Counted from the first letter of the stretch, positions 27,612-37,381 are shown. The stretch is 64,000 nucleotides of DNA from an uncultured Gammaproteobacteria bacterium (GCA_947258755.1 CAMYJO010000014.1:62001-126000), one strand, 5' to 3'. Notes: generated by a model not told the origin, from the letters alone. Made by a program: numbers and translations.

Positions 27612-28061
27612 GATCTTTACTCCCCCAAATAATTGATGGACTCAGGTTTTCTTAAGCCCAAAGTAATATTATGCGCACATCCACATGTGTCATTTTTAGC
27701 GGCCTTTTTATAGCATTACTTTAACAAGCCATCAAAAAAGCAAAACTATATACATATAAGGTATGCTAATTGGCACTACCCAGCTTCAATAAAAGACATG
27801 GTGAGTGCCTCAGGCAGTCTGGATGATCTCGAGATTTAGTTCTTGAGCATGCGCTTAGGCTTACATTTGGGCCTAATGTATTCATGAAATAACATTACAT
27901 TAATAATTAATAAACAATGTGTTATATATTATTTTAAATGTTAATTATAGCTTATAAACAGTCTTATTACTCATATGATGAAATATCTCAGATTAATTTT
28001 CTTTACCAACTATTTTTCTATAGGTACGATTCTTTCTTTCCTGAATAATGCATAAATAACA
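27612..28061. other. 450-bp AT-rich intergenic region
   Basis: This region separates two divergent genes. Apart from the ribosome site of the lipoprotein gene at 27620-27626, I see no gene, RNA or clear hairpin in it. Confidence 0.5.
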
Positions 28062-28937
28062 ATGATCAATATAGACTCGATTGGTATTACCGTCAGCGAT
28101 CTACAACAATCGCTGCAATTTTATACCGACGTGCTGTCATTCACACAGGCGTCTCCCATCAAACACTCAGATCATACACTACCGGCTTTGGTAGGTATCC
28201 CTGACGCACAGATGATGAGTGTACGCCTGCAATTAGGCAGTGAATTTATTGAACTCATTCAATATACATCACCTATTGGCCGCCCCATTCCTATCGACTC
28301 GCGCAGTAACGACCATTGGTTCCAACATATCGCGATCATTGTTACCGACATGGATAAGGCCTACAACCGTCTAAGAGAGCATAAAGTTGAACCCGCCTCA
28401 ACGTCACCACAAACACTGCCCGACTGGAATCCTGCAGCCGGTGGCATTCAGGCGTATTATTTCCGCGACCCAGATGGCAATCATCTGGAGATATTACAAT
28501 TCCCGCCTGACAAGGGAGACTCAAAGTGGCATCGACCATCCAGCCGGCTATTCCTGGGTATCGATCATACCGCTTTCGTCGTCAACGACACAGAAACCAG
28601 CCTGAAATTTTACCGCGATAAACTTGGCCTACGCATAGCCGGCACTAGTGTAAATTATGGTATTGAACAGGCTCGCTTAAACAATGTAGCGAACGCACAC
28701 CTACGGATCACGAATCTTAAGCCGACACATGGGCCCGGTATTGAACTACTGGAATATCTTAAACCGCGCAATGGAAGACCCATGCCTGCCGACTCACAAA
28801 CAAATGACCTGTGGTACTGGCAAATTCAAATGACAAGTAATGACAGTCATCCTCCCGCCAGCTTGAAGGAAGCAACCAACATTAATCCTGATGAAATGTT
28901 ACGTGATCCCGATGGACACGCTCTGTTATTAATGTGA
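28062..28937 (+). CDS. Two-domain VOC (glyoxalase/dioxygenase superfamily) protein
   Basis: The 291-residue protein has two vicinal-oxygen-chelate domains. The first (about 1-150) starts MINIDSIGITVSDLQQSLQF and ends FRDPDGNHLEILQFPPDKG; the second (about 165-290) starts FLGIDHTAFVVNDTETSLKF and ends RDPDGHALLLM. Metal-ligand candidates are the His of HIAIIV and HTAFVV and the Glu of HLEILQ; the corresponding C-terminal position of domain 2 is Leu rather than Glu, so that site may be incomplete. Substrate unknown. It overlaps the convergent HTTM-like gene by 9 bp. Confidence 0.85.
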   Translation: MINIDSIGITVSDLQQSLQFYTDVLSFTQASPIKHSDHTLPALVGIPDAQMMSVRLQLGSEFIELIQYTSPIGRPIPIDSRSNDHWFQHIAIIVTDMDKAYNRLREHKVEPASTSPQTLPDWNPAAGGIQAYYFRDPDGNHLEILQFPPDKGDSKWHRPSSRLFLGIDHTAFVVNDTETSLKFYRDKLGLRIAGTSVNYGIEQARLNNVANAHLRITNLKPTHGPGIELLEYLKPRNGRPMPADSQTNDLWYWQIQMTSNDSHPPASLKEATNINPDEMLRDPDGHALLLM

Positions 28938-29627
28938 CAGGGCAATAATAACAAAGCGCTGCTGGAACCACAGAATAGATGGATAGGCGGCAATCCATAT
29001 CCAGAAAAAACGATTAAGCCCAAACAAGCAGGCATTGGCAAAATGAAAAACAGCTGCAACGACCAGCACTATCAGCAAACCGATCGTTGACAATAAGGCT
29101 AGTGGAAACAGTAGCTCGAACAGAATAACCGCCCAAGACATCAATAAAAGCAAACGCGGGTATGCTACCCACCGTCTTAACGATTCACTGACCGGATAGG
29201 CGGAAAACTGGAATACATCCCGTAATGCACGGCCATTACGCCAATCTTTATTGACTAGTTTCACCCATCCAGAAATAAAATAGGATAGTACCAGCTGGAC
29301 AGCAAGATAACCGAAAGCCACTTCCTTCCACTGTTGTGTCGGTGCAATAGCAACCAGACACAGACAGCTGAGTATCAGCAGGCCCATACGATCTGCGCCA
29401 CCGTTATACGGGCCCTGGAAACGCAGCAACATCAATAATCCTAGTAGCAGCAATAACGCGCTCGTCCAGACTGTCTGGAAACCAATGATCAGCAATACTG
29501 CTAACAACAGTCGTGCACTAAATAATAGTCGTTCAGCATAGTTGGCAACAAGATGCTCAAGACTTTGCTGAACAAATGCAAACCCAAGCAGTATTTCCGT
29601 CAGACGGATTGCATCATCCAAGGTCAT
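28929..29627 (-). CDS. HTTM-like integral membrane protein
   Basis: The 232-residue protein has about six membrane spans and resembles HTTM (horizontally transferred transmembrane, vitamin-K-carboxylase-related) proteins: RLTEILLGFAFVQQSLEHL at the N-terminus, the loop FISGWVKLVNKDWRNGRALRD, and FHFANACLFGLNRFFWIWIA near the end. Bacterial HTTM proteins have no settled function. It follows a 147-residue gene by 1 nt, so the two are cotranscribed and probably act together. Confidence 0.8.
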   Translation of the reverse strand: MTLDDAIRLTEILLGFAFVQQSLEHLVANYAERLLFSARLLLAVLLIIGFQTVWTSALLLLLGLLMLLRFQGPYNGGADRMGLLILSCLCLVAIAPTQQWKEVAFGYLAVQLVLSYFISGWVKLVNKDWRNGRALRDVFQFSAYPVSESLRRWVAYPRLLLLMSWAVILFELLFPLALLSTIGLLIVLVVAAVFHFANACLFGLNRFFWIWIAAYPSILWFQQRFVIIALSH

Positions 29628-29628
29628 T

Positions 29629-30072
29629 TCAGGGTGCTGTCAGAATTGGCTGAACACGTGAGTAAAAGACAATGTCCTGATGGGTATCATCACCCTGCCG
29701 TTCAACTATCACTAAGCGAAATTGCAAGTACGCTGAAGACTCTTGCAGACTATTCAATAATTTTTCATTGAGATCACCGATAATTCGCCCTAGAATTTCA
29801 TCTTCGCTATGCTTTGTCGGCTGTTCCATAATGCGTTCAGCGCAACTGACCACATACATGGATTCATTCCATTTAGCGTTCCAAAACAGTCGCCCAAGCA
29901 TCTGTAGAATCGATACATGATCTGGTCGTGGACGAAATTCTCGCCATTCTTGAGGCATTTCATGCTCGGAGTCCAGTAAAGCAAACTGCACTCGTGGAGA
30001 CGGCGCGATAATATCAAAGAAATTCCATGAAGGGATCAGTGCCGGTAATAACAATCTCACTGTTTTAAACAT
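29629..30072 (-). CDS. HTTM-associated protein of unknown function
   Basis: The product has 147 residues from ATG 30072; the frame can start at 30120 (163 residues), but the extra N-terminus is basic and unlike a membrane-anchor start, and neither start has a good ribosome site. It begins MFKTVRLLLPALIPSWNFFD, then a soluble domain (LDSEHEMPQEWREFRPRPDH, AYLQFRLVIVERQ). The pattern of a short gene like this directly before an HTTM-type gene suggests partner proteins. No enzymatic motif is visible. Confidence 0.65.
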   Translation of the reverse strand: MFKTVRLLLPALIPSWNFFDIIAPSPRVQFALLDSEHEMPQEWREFRPRPDHVSILQMLGRLFWNAKWNESMYVVSCAERIMEQPTKHSEDEILGRIIGDLNEKLLNSLQESSAYLQFRLVIVERQGDDTHQDIVFYSRVQPILTAP

Positions 30073-30135
30073 ACGGTGTACCGTTTTATTATTATCTTCT
30101 CTAAAACATCTACGCATCATACACGGCAGGCATGA

Positions 30136-30383
30136 TTAATTATAAGTTTTACACCAGGAATAAAGATGATGTAATGCCAAAATCACGACACCTGCAAAAA
30201 ATAAATATACGATAGCACCATCGAACCACTCAGGGTATTGGCCTGAAAATAAATCCAACCAAAATAGCCTGAGACTCAGCAAAATTCCCGCCGAAACGAG
30301 GCAAATATCGGCCAGACTGCACTCACATACGCCGACAAAGCGAGTATAAGGCTCAATAATGCAAGTGGGTTAATACTCTCCAT
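30136..30383 (-). pseudogene. Frameshifted small membrane protein gene
   Basis: From ATG 30383 (preceded by TAGGAT) the frame encodes MESINPLALLSLILALSAYV and further hydrophobic sequence, then stops early after ASFRREFC. A second frame takes over in the same place and reads AGILLSLRLFWLDLFSGQYP...FDGAIVYLFFAGVVILALHH to a stop at 30136. Together they make a ~82-residue protein with two or three membrane spans; the shift lies near 30280-30310. It stands 15-65 nt before the HTTM-associated gene and was probably its operon mate. A sequencing error would give the same picture. Confidence 0.55.
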
Positions 30384-30645
30384 ATATCCTACCAATAATA
30401 TTTCTAGCACTGGATAGAGGTTACCGCCTCCATAGTACCTTTTTCTGACAACATGACGGCAATAATTGTAGCTGCAATGGACATCAGTAATCGACAACGG
30501 CCATCCTTTGCCGCCCTGCCCTCATCGCTTACCCGGGTATGATCTAATAAATCAATATTAACAATAGCTTAGAAATATATCCTTTGGCGGTATAGTTATT
30601 GCTTTATTCATCTATACAGTCAGTAATGGGCAAGCAGGTGAAAGC

Positions 30646-31472
30646 ATGAAAAGAATACTCGGTAATCTAAATCACTCAACAACAATCGGACTTGGCGGCG
30701 GATTGCTGCTGATAATGGTCATGGTCCTGCTGGCACCTGAACACATTGGGGCCTTTATCAATATACCTGGTCTGATAGTCGTCCTGGGCGGCACTGTTGC
30801 GGCTACCTTGGTCAGCAGGCCAATGGCCGAAGTCTCCCGGGTGGTACGTCAGATACCGCTATTACTGAATGACTATAAGCCGAACGCCGAGCTTGAATTA
30901 AAACAATTACTTCATTTTGCCGACATCTACCGTCGTGGTTCGATACGTCTGGCCGAGCAACAGTTAGCGGCCATTAGCCACCCTATACTCAACAGCGGTT
31001 TTCGCCATATCGTCGATGGCGGCCCTCGAAATGGACTGGTCAAATTGATACGTTATCGTGTCAATGCACTACGACAGCGTGGTGAATCTGATGTACAAAT
31101 CCTGCGCACTATGGCGATATTTGCCCCTGCCTTCGGTATGCTCGGTACCCTGTTTGGACTCATCCATATGCTATACGGACTAGGCTCCAGCGGTCCAGCG
31201 GTATCGCTGAAATCGGTACAGCAATGGGCTTTGCAATGATTACGACCTTATACGGTATTGTCGCTGCGAATCTATTCCTTAAACCACTGGCTATGAAATT
31301 GGAGCGTCGCCATCAGCAGCAACTAGCCGTATACCAAATGCTAAGTGAAGGACTACTAATGGTGCAGGAACGCGCCCATCCATCCATGATTCTGGATTCT
31401 CTCGAAGCTTTTGGTGGGCAAGCACCAGACATCCTGAGCAACAATAACGCTACACTAGCGAATGCTGCTTAA
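30646..31472 (+). pseudogene. motA: MotA/PomA-type stator subunit, frameshifted
   Basis: The first frame (30646-31239) encodes MotA spans 1-3 (IPGLIVVLGGTVAATLVS, MAIFAPAFGMLGTLFGLIHM) and then leaves the family at GSSGPAV. At about 31200-31203 the family sequence continues in another frame as IAEIGTAMGFAMITTLYGIV, which includes span 4, and runs to 31472 (ANLFLKPLAMKLERRHQQQL). One base appears missing. The joined protein would be ~275 residues, normal for MotA. As sequenced, span 4 is not translated with the rest. The motB-like gene follows 9 nt later. An error, a real mutation or programmed shifting are all possible. Confidence 0.85.
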
Positions 31473-31481
31473 GAACTGCCC

Positions 31482-32654
31482 ATGTCTGCATCCATCATTA
31501 AATTTCAGGATAATCAAAATGTAAACAACTCGGACCAGGATTTTGATTTTGATCAGTTTGCAGGCAATGTCCAGGAAGAAAGTAGCGAAAATTCGACAAA
31601 CATGTTCCAGGAAGGCTGGATCATCAGCTATGTTGATATCATTACCTTACTACTGACTTTATTTATCATTTTGCTAGCAATGTCTAATTTCAACGCGGAT
31701 GAGACACCCACCAGCGAATTTAATATCAGTACAGTAGAGACCGATCGAAAGAATACCAATCCAGGCCAAAGCCATGTCGATAGTAATCTTACAGTATTGG
31801 ACACACAGAAAATGGAACCTAATGTAGAGCAGCACCCAGGTAACTCCATAACTGAGCCGTACCCTAGCGACAAGATAGCAGCTGCTGTTGAAACCAGTAC
31901 TACAAAACCAGAAATACTGAATGTATCCGAAGCTAATATGTTACTGGTAAGTCCAGACACATTGGTAGAAAACGCGGGTAATGAATATTTACGTCTCGAT
32001 ACAAGCAAACTATTTAACAATCAGATTGACGCTGAAAAAATACTGCCCGTCACTACAGCGTATGCTGAAGTGAGTAATGCCAGCAGCGTTAACAGTCAAG
32101 CGGTACCAAGGATGATAGAGCCAAATGAAGTGTTGGCTGATGATACTGATCAGATCACTTCACCTGCTATAAATGCCCGCAATGTATTGATCGAACAAAT
32201 AGAAAATTCAGCACTCGGCAATAAAATCGAAGTCGCCGAGATTAAGGATCATGTCAACCTAGTCATCAGTGATGAGATGCTGTTTTCTCTTGGTAGTGCA
32301 GAGTTAAAACCAGAAGGTATGGCGTTACTTCAGCAGTTAGCCGACATGATTAAAGCTACGAACCTTAATATTTCTATAGAAGGTCATACAGACAATGTAC
32401 CTATCAATAACGCACAATTCCCATCGAATTGGGAATTATCAACCGCTCGCGCCACTTTAGTGACACGGCTTATGATCGAAAACGCGATTGAACCCTCTCG
32501 TATACGCGCTGTTGGATATGCCGACACCCACCCGCGGGCGTCGAACGATACTGCACAGGGCCGTGAACGTAATCGACGTGTATCCATCCTTTTGCATGTC
32601 CCTGAGACTACTGCTTCAGAGCAAACCTTGGCGAAATTACAAGCATCAGAATAA
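31482..32654 (+). CDS. motB: MotB/PomB-type stator subunit with OmpA-like domain
   Basis: The 390-residue protein has one membrane span with the conserved ion-coupling aspartate (WIISYVDIITLLLTLFIILL, about 52-72). A long, poorly conserved linker of ~170 residues follows. The C-terminal OmpA/MotB peptidoglycan-binding domain (about 255-375) shows LFSLGSAELKPEGMALLQQL, ISIEGHTDNVPI, NWELSTARA and GRERNRRVSIL. It should pair with the MotA-like protein in the flagellar stator or another H+/Na+-driven complex. No flagellar or chemotaxis genes lie nearby, so this is a stand-alone pair. The linker is longer than in E. coli MotB. Confidence 0.9.
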   Translation: MSASIIKFQDNQNVNNSDQDFDFDQFAGNVQEESSENSTNMFQEGWIISYVDIITLLLTLFIILLAMSNFNADETPTSEFNISTVETDRKNTNPGQSHVDSNLTVLDTQKMEPNVEQHPGNSITEPYPSDKIAAAVETSTTKPEILNVSEANMLLVSPDTLVENAGNEYLRLDTSKLFNNQIDAEKILPVTTAYAEVSNASSVNSQAVPRMIEPNEVLADDTDQITSPAINARNVLIEQIENSALGNKIEVAEIKDHVNLVISDEMLFSLGSAELKPEGMALLQQLADMIKATNLNISIEGHTDNVPINNAQFPSNWELSTARATLVTRLMIENAIEPSRIRAVGYADTHPRASNDTAQGRERNRRVSILLHVPETTASEQTLAKLQASE

Positions 32655-32941
32655 ATAAAAGGCTGAGTGCAAGCAGATACGGGTATTACCACTGCAAGCA
32701 CCCTGCCTGCGTAGATTGAATACCAGGTAAATGCTATTTAAGCTGACTCCCCTTCGCTAGCCATATAAGTTAATGTACAATTTGCTCCCGGGGCGACAAA
32801 GCCTTTTTCTTGGCCTCTGTTTTTGCTACTCGATGGATATCTGTCAAATCGACTGCAGATGCGAATGGATAAACTCCGTATTTACCACAATCTACTCTTA
32901 CTTGCCCGGTAGGGGTGCTCTAAGACATAAAGGATAGAATT

Positions 32942-33601
32942 TTATTCTGATGTGAAATAGATATTGCCATAGTATGCAGTAGCTTTTTGCCCTGTATTAT
33001 CGGTATCGGTCATAATAGCAACAGCATCTGCTGAAGTTATATCAACTCCAAATATATTTTTATAATCATCCCGTATATTGCGTTTCTCATTAACCCAAGC
33101 ACCTATTTTTTGCTTATCATTCTGCAATGCGATCATTTGTGTATTACTGGTATATGCATTAGGCCAGATTGATTCGATGTCCTGATGACTGGACCAAACG
33201 TAATCCAGTGCTCGCGTTTTCCAGAAAAAAAGTCCTCCTGAAAATACCACATATACTCTAGCTGGATAATCATCACCCTGCTTTGTGTTTTCCCTTGCGT
33301 TTACCAATGTATTATCTACCTTCCACGACCAATTCATATAGGGTGTTTTTGTCAAATCAATATAAATTTTCCTAAATAGACCTGATGCACTGTTATTGCT
33401 AATAGCCTGGATAACTTTTTTTCCGTCTGCGCTCACTTGATTATAGCTGGTTTCCTTTGCGAATATTTTTTTCTTCCATTTAGACATATCGTTATTTTCA
33501 AAGTCACCGACCAAGAGTGAATCAGCCTGGCAAAAAGTAGTGCCAGAAAGAGTCATAACCAACATAGTGGTATTTAATATTTGCATTGATATAGTACGCA
33601 T
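32942..33601 (-). CDS. DUF3047 secreted protein
   Basis: The 219-residue protein has a signal peptide (about 1-27, ending TFCQA-DS) and the DUF3047 features: DFENNDMSKWKKK, PYMNWSWKVDNTLVN, YPARVYVVFSGG, YVWSSHQD, WPNAYTSNTQMIALQ and a late DTDNTGQKATAYYGNIYF. The family is a periplasmic beta-sandwich of unknown function. It is monocistronic. Its 287-bp upstream neighbour region (32655-32941) downstream of the stop contains no gene I can support. Confidence 0.88.
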   Translation of the reverse strand: MRTISMQILNTTMLVMTLSGTTFCQADSLLVGDFENNDMSKWKKKIFAKETSYNQVSADGKKVIQAISNNSASGLFRKIYIDLTKTPYMNWSWKVDNTLVNARENTKQGDDYPARVYVVFSGGLFFWKTRALDYVWSSHQDIESIWPNAYTSNTQMIALQNDKQKIGAWVNEKRNIRDDYKNIFGVDITSADAVAIMTDTDNTGQKATAYYGNIYFTSE

Positions 33602-33755
33602 AGATCAGGCCTCGCAAGAAATATTGGGGCAAAGGGCCCTATATTGCGCAGGAAAATATCGTATCCTGAGTTATTTTACGACGATCACATTTTATTCACT
33701 AGCAGTAATATAGTTTAGTACTTTTTACTGATTTCATTACAGCAACTAGATCATG

Positions 33756-34181
33756 CTACCTGACAATATATGATTCGGTCATCGAAACAAAGTACCGGCT
33801 ATCAACATCCCCGTATACCTCAATATAGACAGTACCGTGAAAGTCCGACTCAAAAGAAACGCTGTCAGATTCAGTGCCAGGCAATTCACTATACACCATC
33901 AAAGATTGACTACTGAGTGTGTAGTCATAGTATAAGAACAGATCACTATCACCGTAGGTCGTATCCAGGTATATGGTATACTCGAAACCCGGTCGGACAT
34001 GTATCGCATACAAATGCGAATCAAATGAGCTAATAGTATCCAGGTAGCTACTGTCAGGCTGCACAAGAGTAAATGAAAAGCCATTGGGTGTAGTGATACC
34101 GATTTCAACACTACCCGCTCCGCCGCCACAGCCGACTAACAGCACCGTTATCAATAAACCCGTAACAATTCTCGCTTTCAT
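33756..34181 (-). CDS. Lipoprotein with pre-peptidase C-terminal-like domain
   Basis: The 141-residue product has a lipobox (VLLVGCGGGAG) about 18 residues in. The mature part is a beta-sandwich with the pattern of bacterial pre-peptidase C-terminal (PPC) domains: SHLYAIHVRPGFEYTIYLD, GDSDLFLYYDY and FHGTVYIEVYGD. PPC domains usually ride on secreted proteases; here the domain stands alone. It is probably anchored in the outer membrane. No partner adjoins it. Confidence 0.72.
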   Translation of the reverse strand: MKARIVTGLLITVLLVGCGGGAGSVEIGITTPNGFSFTLVQPDSSYLDTISSFDSHLYAIHVRPGFEYTIYLDTTYGDSDLFLYYDYTLSSQSLMVYSELPGTESDSVSFESDFHGTVYIEVYGDVDSRYFVSMTESYIVR

Positions 34182-34351
34182 GACATGATCTCCTGCTTAT
34201 GATGATCATATCTTATGGCCTGCAAGCTGAACCAATGCTGAATAAACTACAGAAATCACACAATCCAACCCAGAAATACAGCCCCTAAAGTACTACCGGC
34301 TAATATAGTAAGCACCCATAATAGTTAAAATATCTCACTGTGAAATTCTTG

Positions 34352-35038
34352 CTATTCAGGACGATAAAGATGCCCCACCTTGACCAATATCAGGGTTTCT
34401 TCTTCAACTCTGGGGAAATGTTTACTCATATGTGGACTTCTGATCCAGCTGCCGGCGGGATACTCACCAAATTCATCGATAAATCTGCCCTTGATAACGA
34501 CAATCTCTTCACCGCCCCAGTGAGTATGCGGTTGGAATACTTCATTTTCAGGCCAATACACCAGCGCCGTACTTTCACCACTATGCGTATGTAGCGAGAC
34601 CACCTTCAAATTACCAATTCCAGCCCGCCAATGTTGATCTTCTGGCCGGATCACTATGGGCTCATGGTCATCCTGTTGAAACTGGTCAAGTTTAACGAAT
34701 AAAGTACCGCCTTGTTTGGTAAATGGTGAATGCCGTGAGCCAGGTGGGTTGCGTATATACGTGCCTGCCGGGTAGTCACCATGCTCATCAGAAAACACGC
34801 CTTCGAGCACATATATTTCTTCACCTTGCGGGTGATTATGTTCAGGAAAAGAGGATCCCGGTGCAAATCTAACAAAACTGCTAGTGTGACCAGATTCAGC
34901 GGCTTCACGTTCCAGCGGGATACGTGAGACGCCATCCGCAGGGCTTTCTATCCACTGCTGGTCGTTGGCCACTAGACTAGCAACCTGCGAGAGATCCATA
35001 TTTAAAGCAACTGAGCTATCTACTGCTTTTGTATTCAT
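34352..35038 (-). CDS. Double-cupin ChrR-like protein
   Basis: The 228-residue protein contains two cupin domains of the ChrR type. The first (about 45-120) reads FAPGSSFPEHNHPQGEEIYV with metal-ligand pattern HNHPQGEE and later HSPF; the second (about 150-225) reads FQPHTHWGGEEIVVIKGRF and later KHFP. The zinc-binding anti-sigma domain of true ChrR is absent, so it is more likely a metal-dependent cupin enzyme such as an acetylacetone-cleaving or related dioxygenase. Each site keeps two His and one Glu. Monocistronic. Confidence 0.85.
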   Translation of the reverse strand: MNTKAVDSSVALNMDLSQVASLVANDQQWIESPADGVSRIPLEREAAESGHTSSFVRFAPGSSFPEHNHPQGEEIYVLEGVFSDEHGDYPAGTYIRNPPGSRHSPFTKQGGTLFVKLDQFQQDDHEPIVIRPEDQHWRAGIGNLKVVSLHTHSGESTALVYWPENEVFQPHTHWGGEEIVVIKGRFIDEFGEYPAGSWIRSPHMSKHFPRVEEETLILVKVGHLYRPE

Positions 35039-35161
35039 GCAAATTTAGATTCCCATGTGCCGAAAAGTTCAGGCGTTGTATCAATATTACACAGAAAATA
35101 AACCACTATTTCTAGATAGGCCAGTCATTTTGAAGCAGGTATCCGAATGACTCTCTAGTCT

Positions 35162-35701
35162 TTATTTTTTTACTTTTTGATAGTCACCATCATCTATTTG
35201 CAACGAAGATGGTCTTGTATTACGTGAAAAACCGTCGGGTCCGGTCCGGGTGTCGCCTAAGTACAATACATTTTTATTAACAGTATAGATTGTATAAAAT
35301 CCATACGGAGGCATTGGTATATTGAATGCCTTTTCAATGTTGAGATCCAGCAGAAATGTGTCCATTCCACCACTAGAACCTGCTTGAGTGCCAATGGTAT
35401 AGGTCCCACTGTATAATTCAGAATATCCATGCGCAGGCGAACCTGAACATTTATTGTTCAGATAATCGCCCTTAATATTGATAAATTTTGAGCCATAAAA
35501 GGTCCACTTAAATTCCGTACTGGTTCCTTCAAATTCATTGCAATGCGACCAGGTACCTTGAAGATTAGTACTACCACCGCTTCCGCTTGTAATAGGCCCA
35601 GCTATGGTATGACTAAAGCCGACTAATGAGAGAGATAGTACTATAGAATAAAAGAGAATTAATATATTTTTAAACAACAGCTTAGTCCATTTAATTACCA
35701 T
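35162..35701 (-). CDS. Exported protein of unknown function, 179 residues
   Basis: The ATG at 35701 is chosen because AGGGA lies 8-10 nt upstream; an earlier in-frame ATG at 35737 has none. The product starts MVIKWTKLLFKNILILFYSI with a long signal peptide ending near SHTIAG. The mature part is beta-rich with LQGTWSHCNEF, IKGDYLNNKCSG and two cysteines that could form a disulfide, recalling small lipocalin-like domains. I do not recognise a family. Monocistronic. Confidence 0.65.
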   Translation of the reverse strand: MVIKWTKLLFKNILILFYSIVLSLSLVGFSHTIAGPITSGSGGSTNLQGTWSHCNEFEGTSTEFKWTFYGSKFINIKGDYLNNKCSGSPAHGYSELYSGTYTIGTQAGSSGGMDTFLLDLNIEKAFNIPMPPYGFYTIYTVNKNVLYLGDTRTGPDGFSRNTRPSSLQIDDGDYQKVKK

Positions 35702-35849
35702 ATTACCGTCCCTAGTGAAAAAGTCTTTCAGACTCAATGACCATACCTCTAATACTGGCTTGATTATACAAAATTCAAGTCAGATCAAAGATTCCTGCGA
35801 CAATGATAATATGAAACCCTGGCTGTTGTCATCGGCCAACCGACATTTT

Positions 35850-35893
35850 TAAATAAAAAAAGGGCGAAGTATGCAAGATAGATACTTCGCCCT
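35850..35893 (-). terminator. Rho-independent terminator (minus strand)
   Basis: On the minus strand AGGGCGAAGTAT (35893-35882) pairs with ATACTTCGCCCT (35872-35861), a 12-bp perfect stem with a 9-nt loop, followed by a run of seven T. It lies 54 nt after the stop of the gene at 35947. Confidence 0.92.
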
Positions 35894-35946
35894 GGCGGAC
35901 AATAAACAAATATCACTATTTGTGAATTTGTATTTATCCAGCAAGA

Positions 35947-36330
35947 TTAGAACTTATGATGTATTTCATTACTATTCTTGCAATCACTGCTAGGCAGTAA
36001 CGGTGTAACACAGACTCTGGCATAGACTTCATCTGTAGGCCTGAAAAACCCATCCTCATCCAGAATATCATCAGCAAGTGTTACAGTGCGCGTACGATTG
36101 ATGTGTACATTTTCTGTGTTTGAATAGGTACTCGTTGCAAACGTGAACAGCGAATCATCTGCATCAGGGCTATCTGCGCCCCACAAGCGAATGGATTCTC
36201 TGTAACGCAGGCCTGTCATATTACGCTCAACTGCGGCCTGGTGTAGTGTATAGCTAACCCTTAAGGTAGCTGTTTTCTTGTTGTGATCATGCTCGATCAA
36301 CTCAAGAACAGGTGTATGTACTGTAGCCAT
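35947..36330 (-). CDS. Protein of unknown function, 127 residues
   Basis: The product starts MATVHTPVLELIEHDHNKKT and has alternating strands (TATLRVSYTLHQ, NRTRTVTLADDILDEDGFF, EVYARVCVTPLLPSSDC). It lacks a signal peptide and membrane spans. The strong ribosome site AAGGAG 8 nt before the ATG and the strong terminator after it suggest high expression. The all-beta pattern looks like a small immunoglobulin-type or tail-tube-like fold, but I cannot name a family. Confidence 0.7.
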   Translation of the reverse strand: MATVHTPVLELIEHDHNKKTATLRVSYTLHQAAVERNMTGLRYRESIRLWGADSPDADDSLFTFATSTYSNTENVHINRTRTVTLADDILDEDGFFRPTDEVYARVCVTPLLPSSDCKNSNEIHHKF

Positions 36331-36564
36331 GATTATCTCCTTATAATATAAATAGATTGTTTACAGTCTTTAAATATCGAATCTGAGAACAGTTTCTATC
36401 AAAATCATCCCTATAGAATCGAAAATGCTTTAACTGCACGCATATAATCTATTATCCTGGAGTTTGTTTCGATGATGTATTTCACTTGGTATTGGTGAAA
36501 TATTCACATAATTCTAGGCTAAGCTAAATTATGAATTGTACTACGAGGCTGTGTTTCCCTATAG

Positions 36565-36807
36565 CTATTTTGACTCGGCTTTCTTAACACGGATCTTACT
36601 ACCGCCCACATCATTACCATTGAGGTTTTTTATAGCTGCTTTAGCCTCACCTTGTTTGGGCATTTCGATAAAACCAAAGCCCTTAGAGCTACCAGTCTCT
36701 TTGTCTAATACCAGATTGCAGGACTGTACTGTGCCATACGCTTCGAACATATCCCTGAGCTCTGCCTCAGTCGTACTGCGGGCGAGATTGCGTGCCAGTA
36801 ATTTCAT
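36565..36807 (-). CDS. RRM-domain RNA-binding protein
   Basis: The 80-residue protein is a single RNA recognition motif: RNP2 is KLLARNL at the N-terminus and RNP1 is SKGFGFIEM (about 41-49), with the C-terminal strand GGSKIRVKKAES. Such small RRM proteins in bacteria are often cold-induced and bind single-stranded RNA; that role is family knowledge. It has no operon partner. The long 5' region (36808-37024) could hold a thermosensor leader but I see no specific motif. Confidence 0.92.
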   Translation of the reverse strand: MKLLARNLARSTTEAELRDMFEAYGTVQSCNLVLDKETGSSKGFGFIEMPKQGEAKAAIKNLNGNDVGGSKIRVKKAESK

Positions 36808-37024
36808 GTATTCACCGTGTTATATAGAAATGATGGAATCTATGACAAACAATATTACGAATTGACCTCAAATACCACTGACATTTTTATATTTTTATGT
36901 AGTATACAAGAAAAATTGGATGAAATTATCGTGAAGTACTTTAGATGTCTGCGCACTATATTGAATATTTAGAATAGAATATCCAGGAATAAATTAAATC
37001 TGGCTGACCGACTTAATTAATGTA

Positions 37025-37381
37025 TTATATTTCCCGCTCCTTCGCCTTATCAGTCTGTAGCTGTTTAACTTTGTTCATGATCAGGTTTGACCTAAACCCA
37101 TACTGGGTCTTCGGGAAGGTGTATGCGATATAACCATGTAATGCCAGCGCACCTTCGAAGTCTTTTGTTTTTTCATAGCATTTGGCTTTGATGAAAAGCA
37201 ACTCCGCTTTTCTTTCATCATTATAATCGTAGACACGCACTGCTCTATCGACGATGGATATCACGTCTTTGCAGTCGCCATCGTTATAATTGTTATGCAC
37301 CCTTATCACTGCCCCATCTTTGGCCATAGAGGAGCAGCCACCTATCAGGAAAATCAGTATTGGTAGTAAAAAATATCTCAT
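37025..37381 (-). CDS. Small TPR-like lipoprotein
   Basis: The 118-residue product has a lipoprotein signal with lipobox IGGC (LIFLIGGCSSMAK). The mature part is helical with a TPR-like pattern (AELLFIKAKCYEKTKDFEGA, LALHGYIAYTFPKTQYGFRS), resembling small outer-membrane lipoproteins that assist assembly complexes. Two cysteines (DCKD and KCYE) may form a disulfide. No partner gene adjoins it. Confidence 0.7.
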   Translation of the reverse strand: MRYFLLPILIFLIGGCSSMAKDGAVIRVHNNYNDGDCKDVISIVDRAVRVYDYNDERKAELLFIKAKCYEKTKDFEGALALHGYIAYTFPKTQYGFRSNLIMNKVKQLQTDKAKEREI

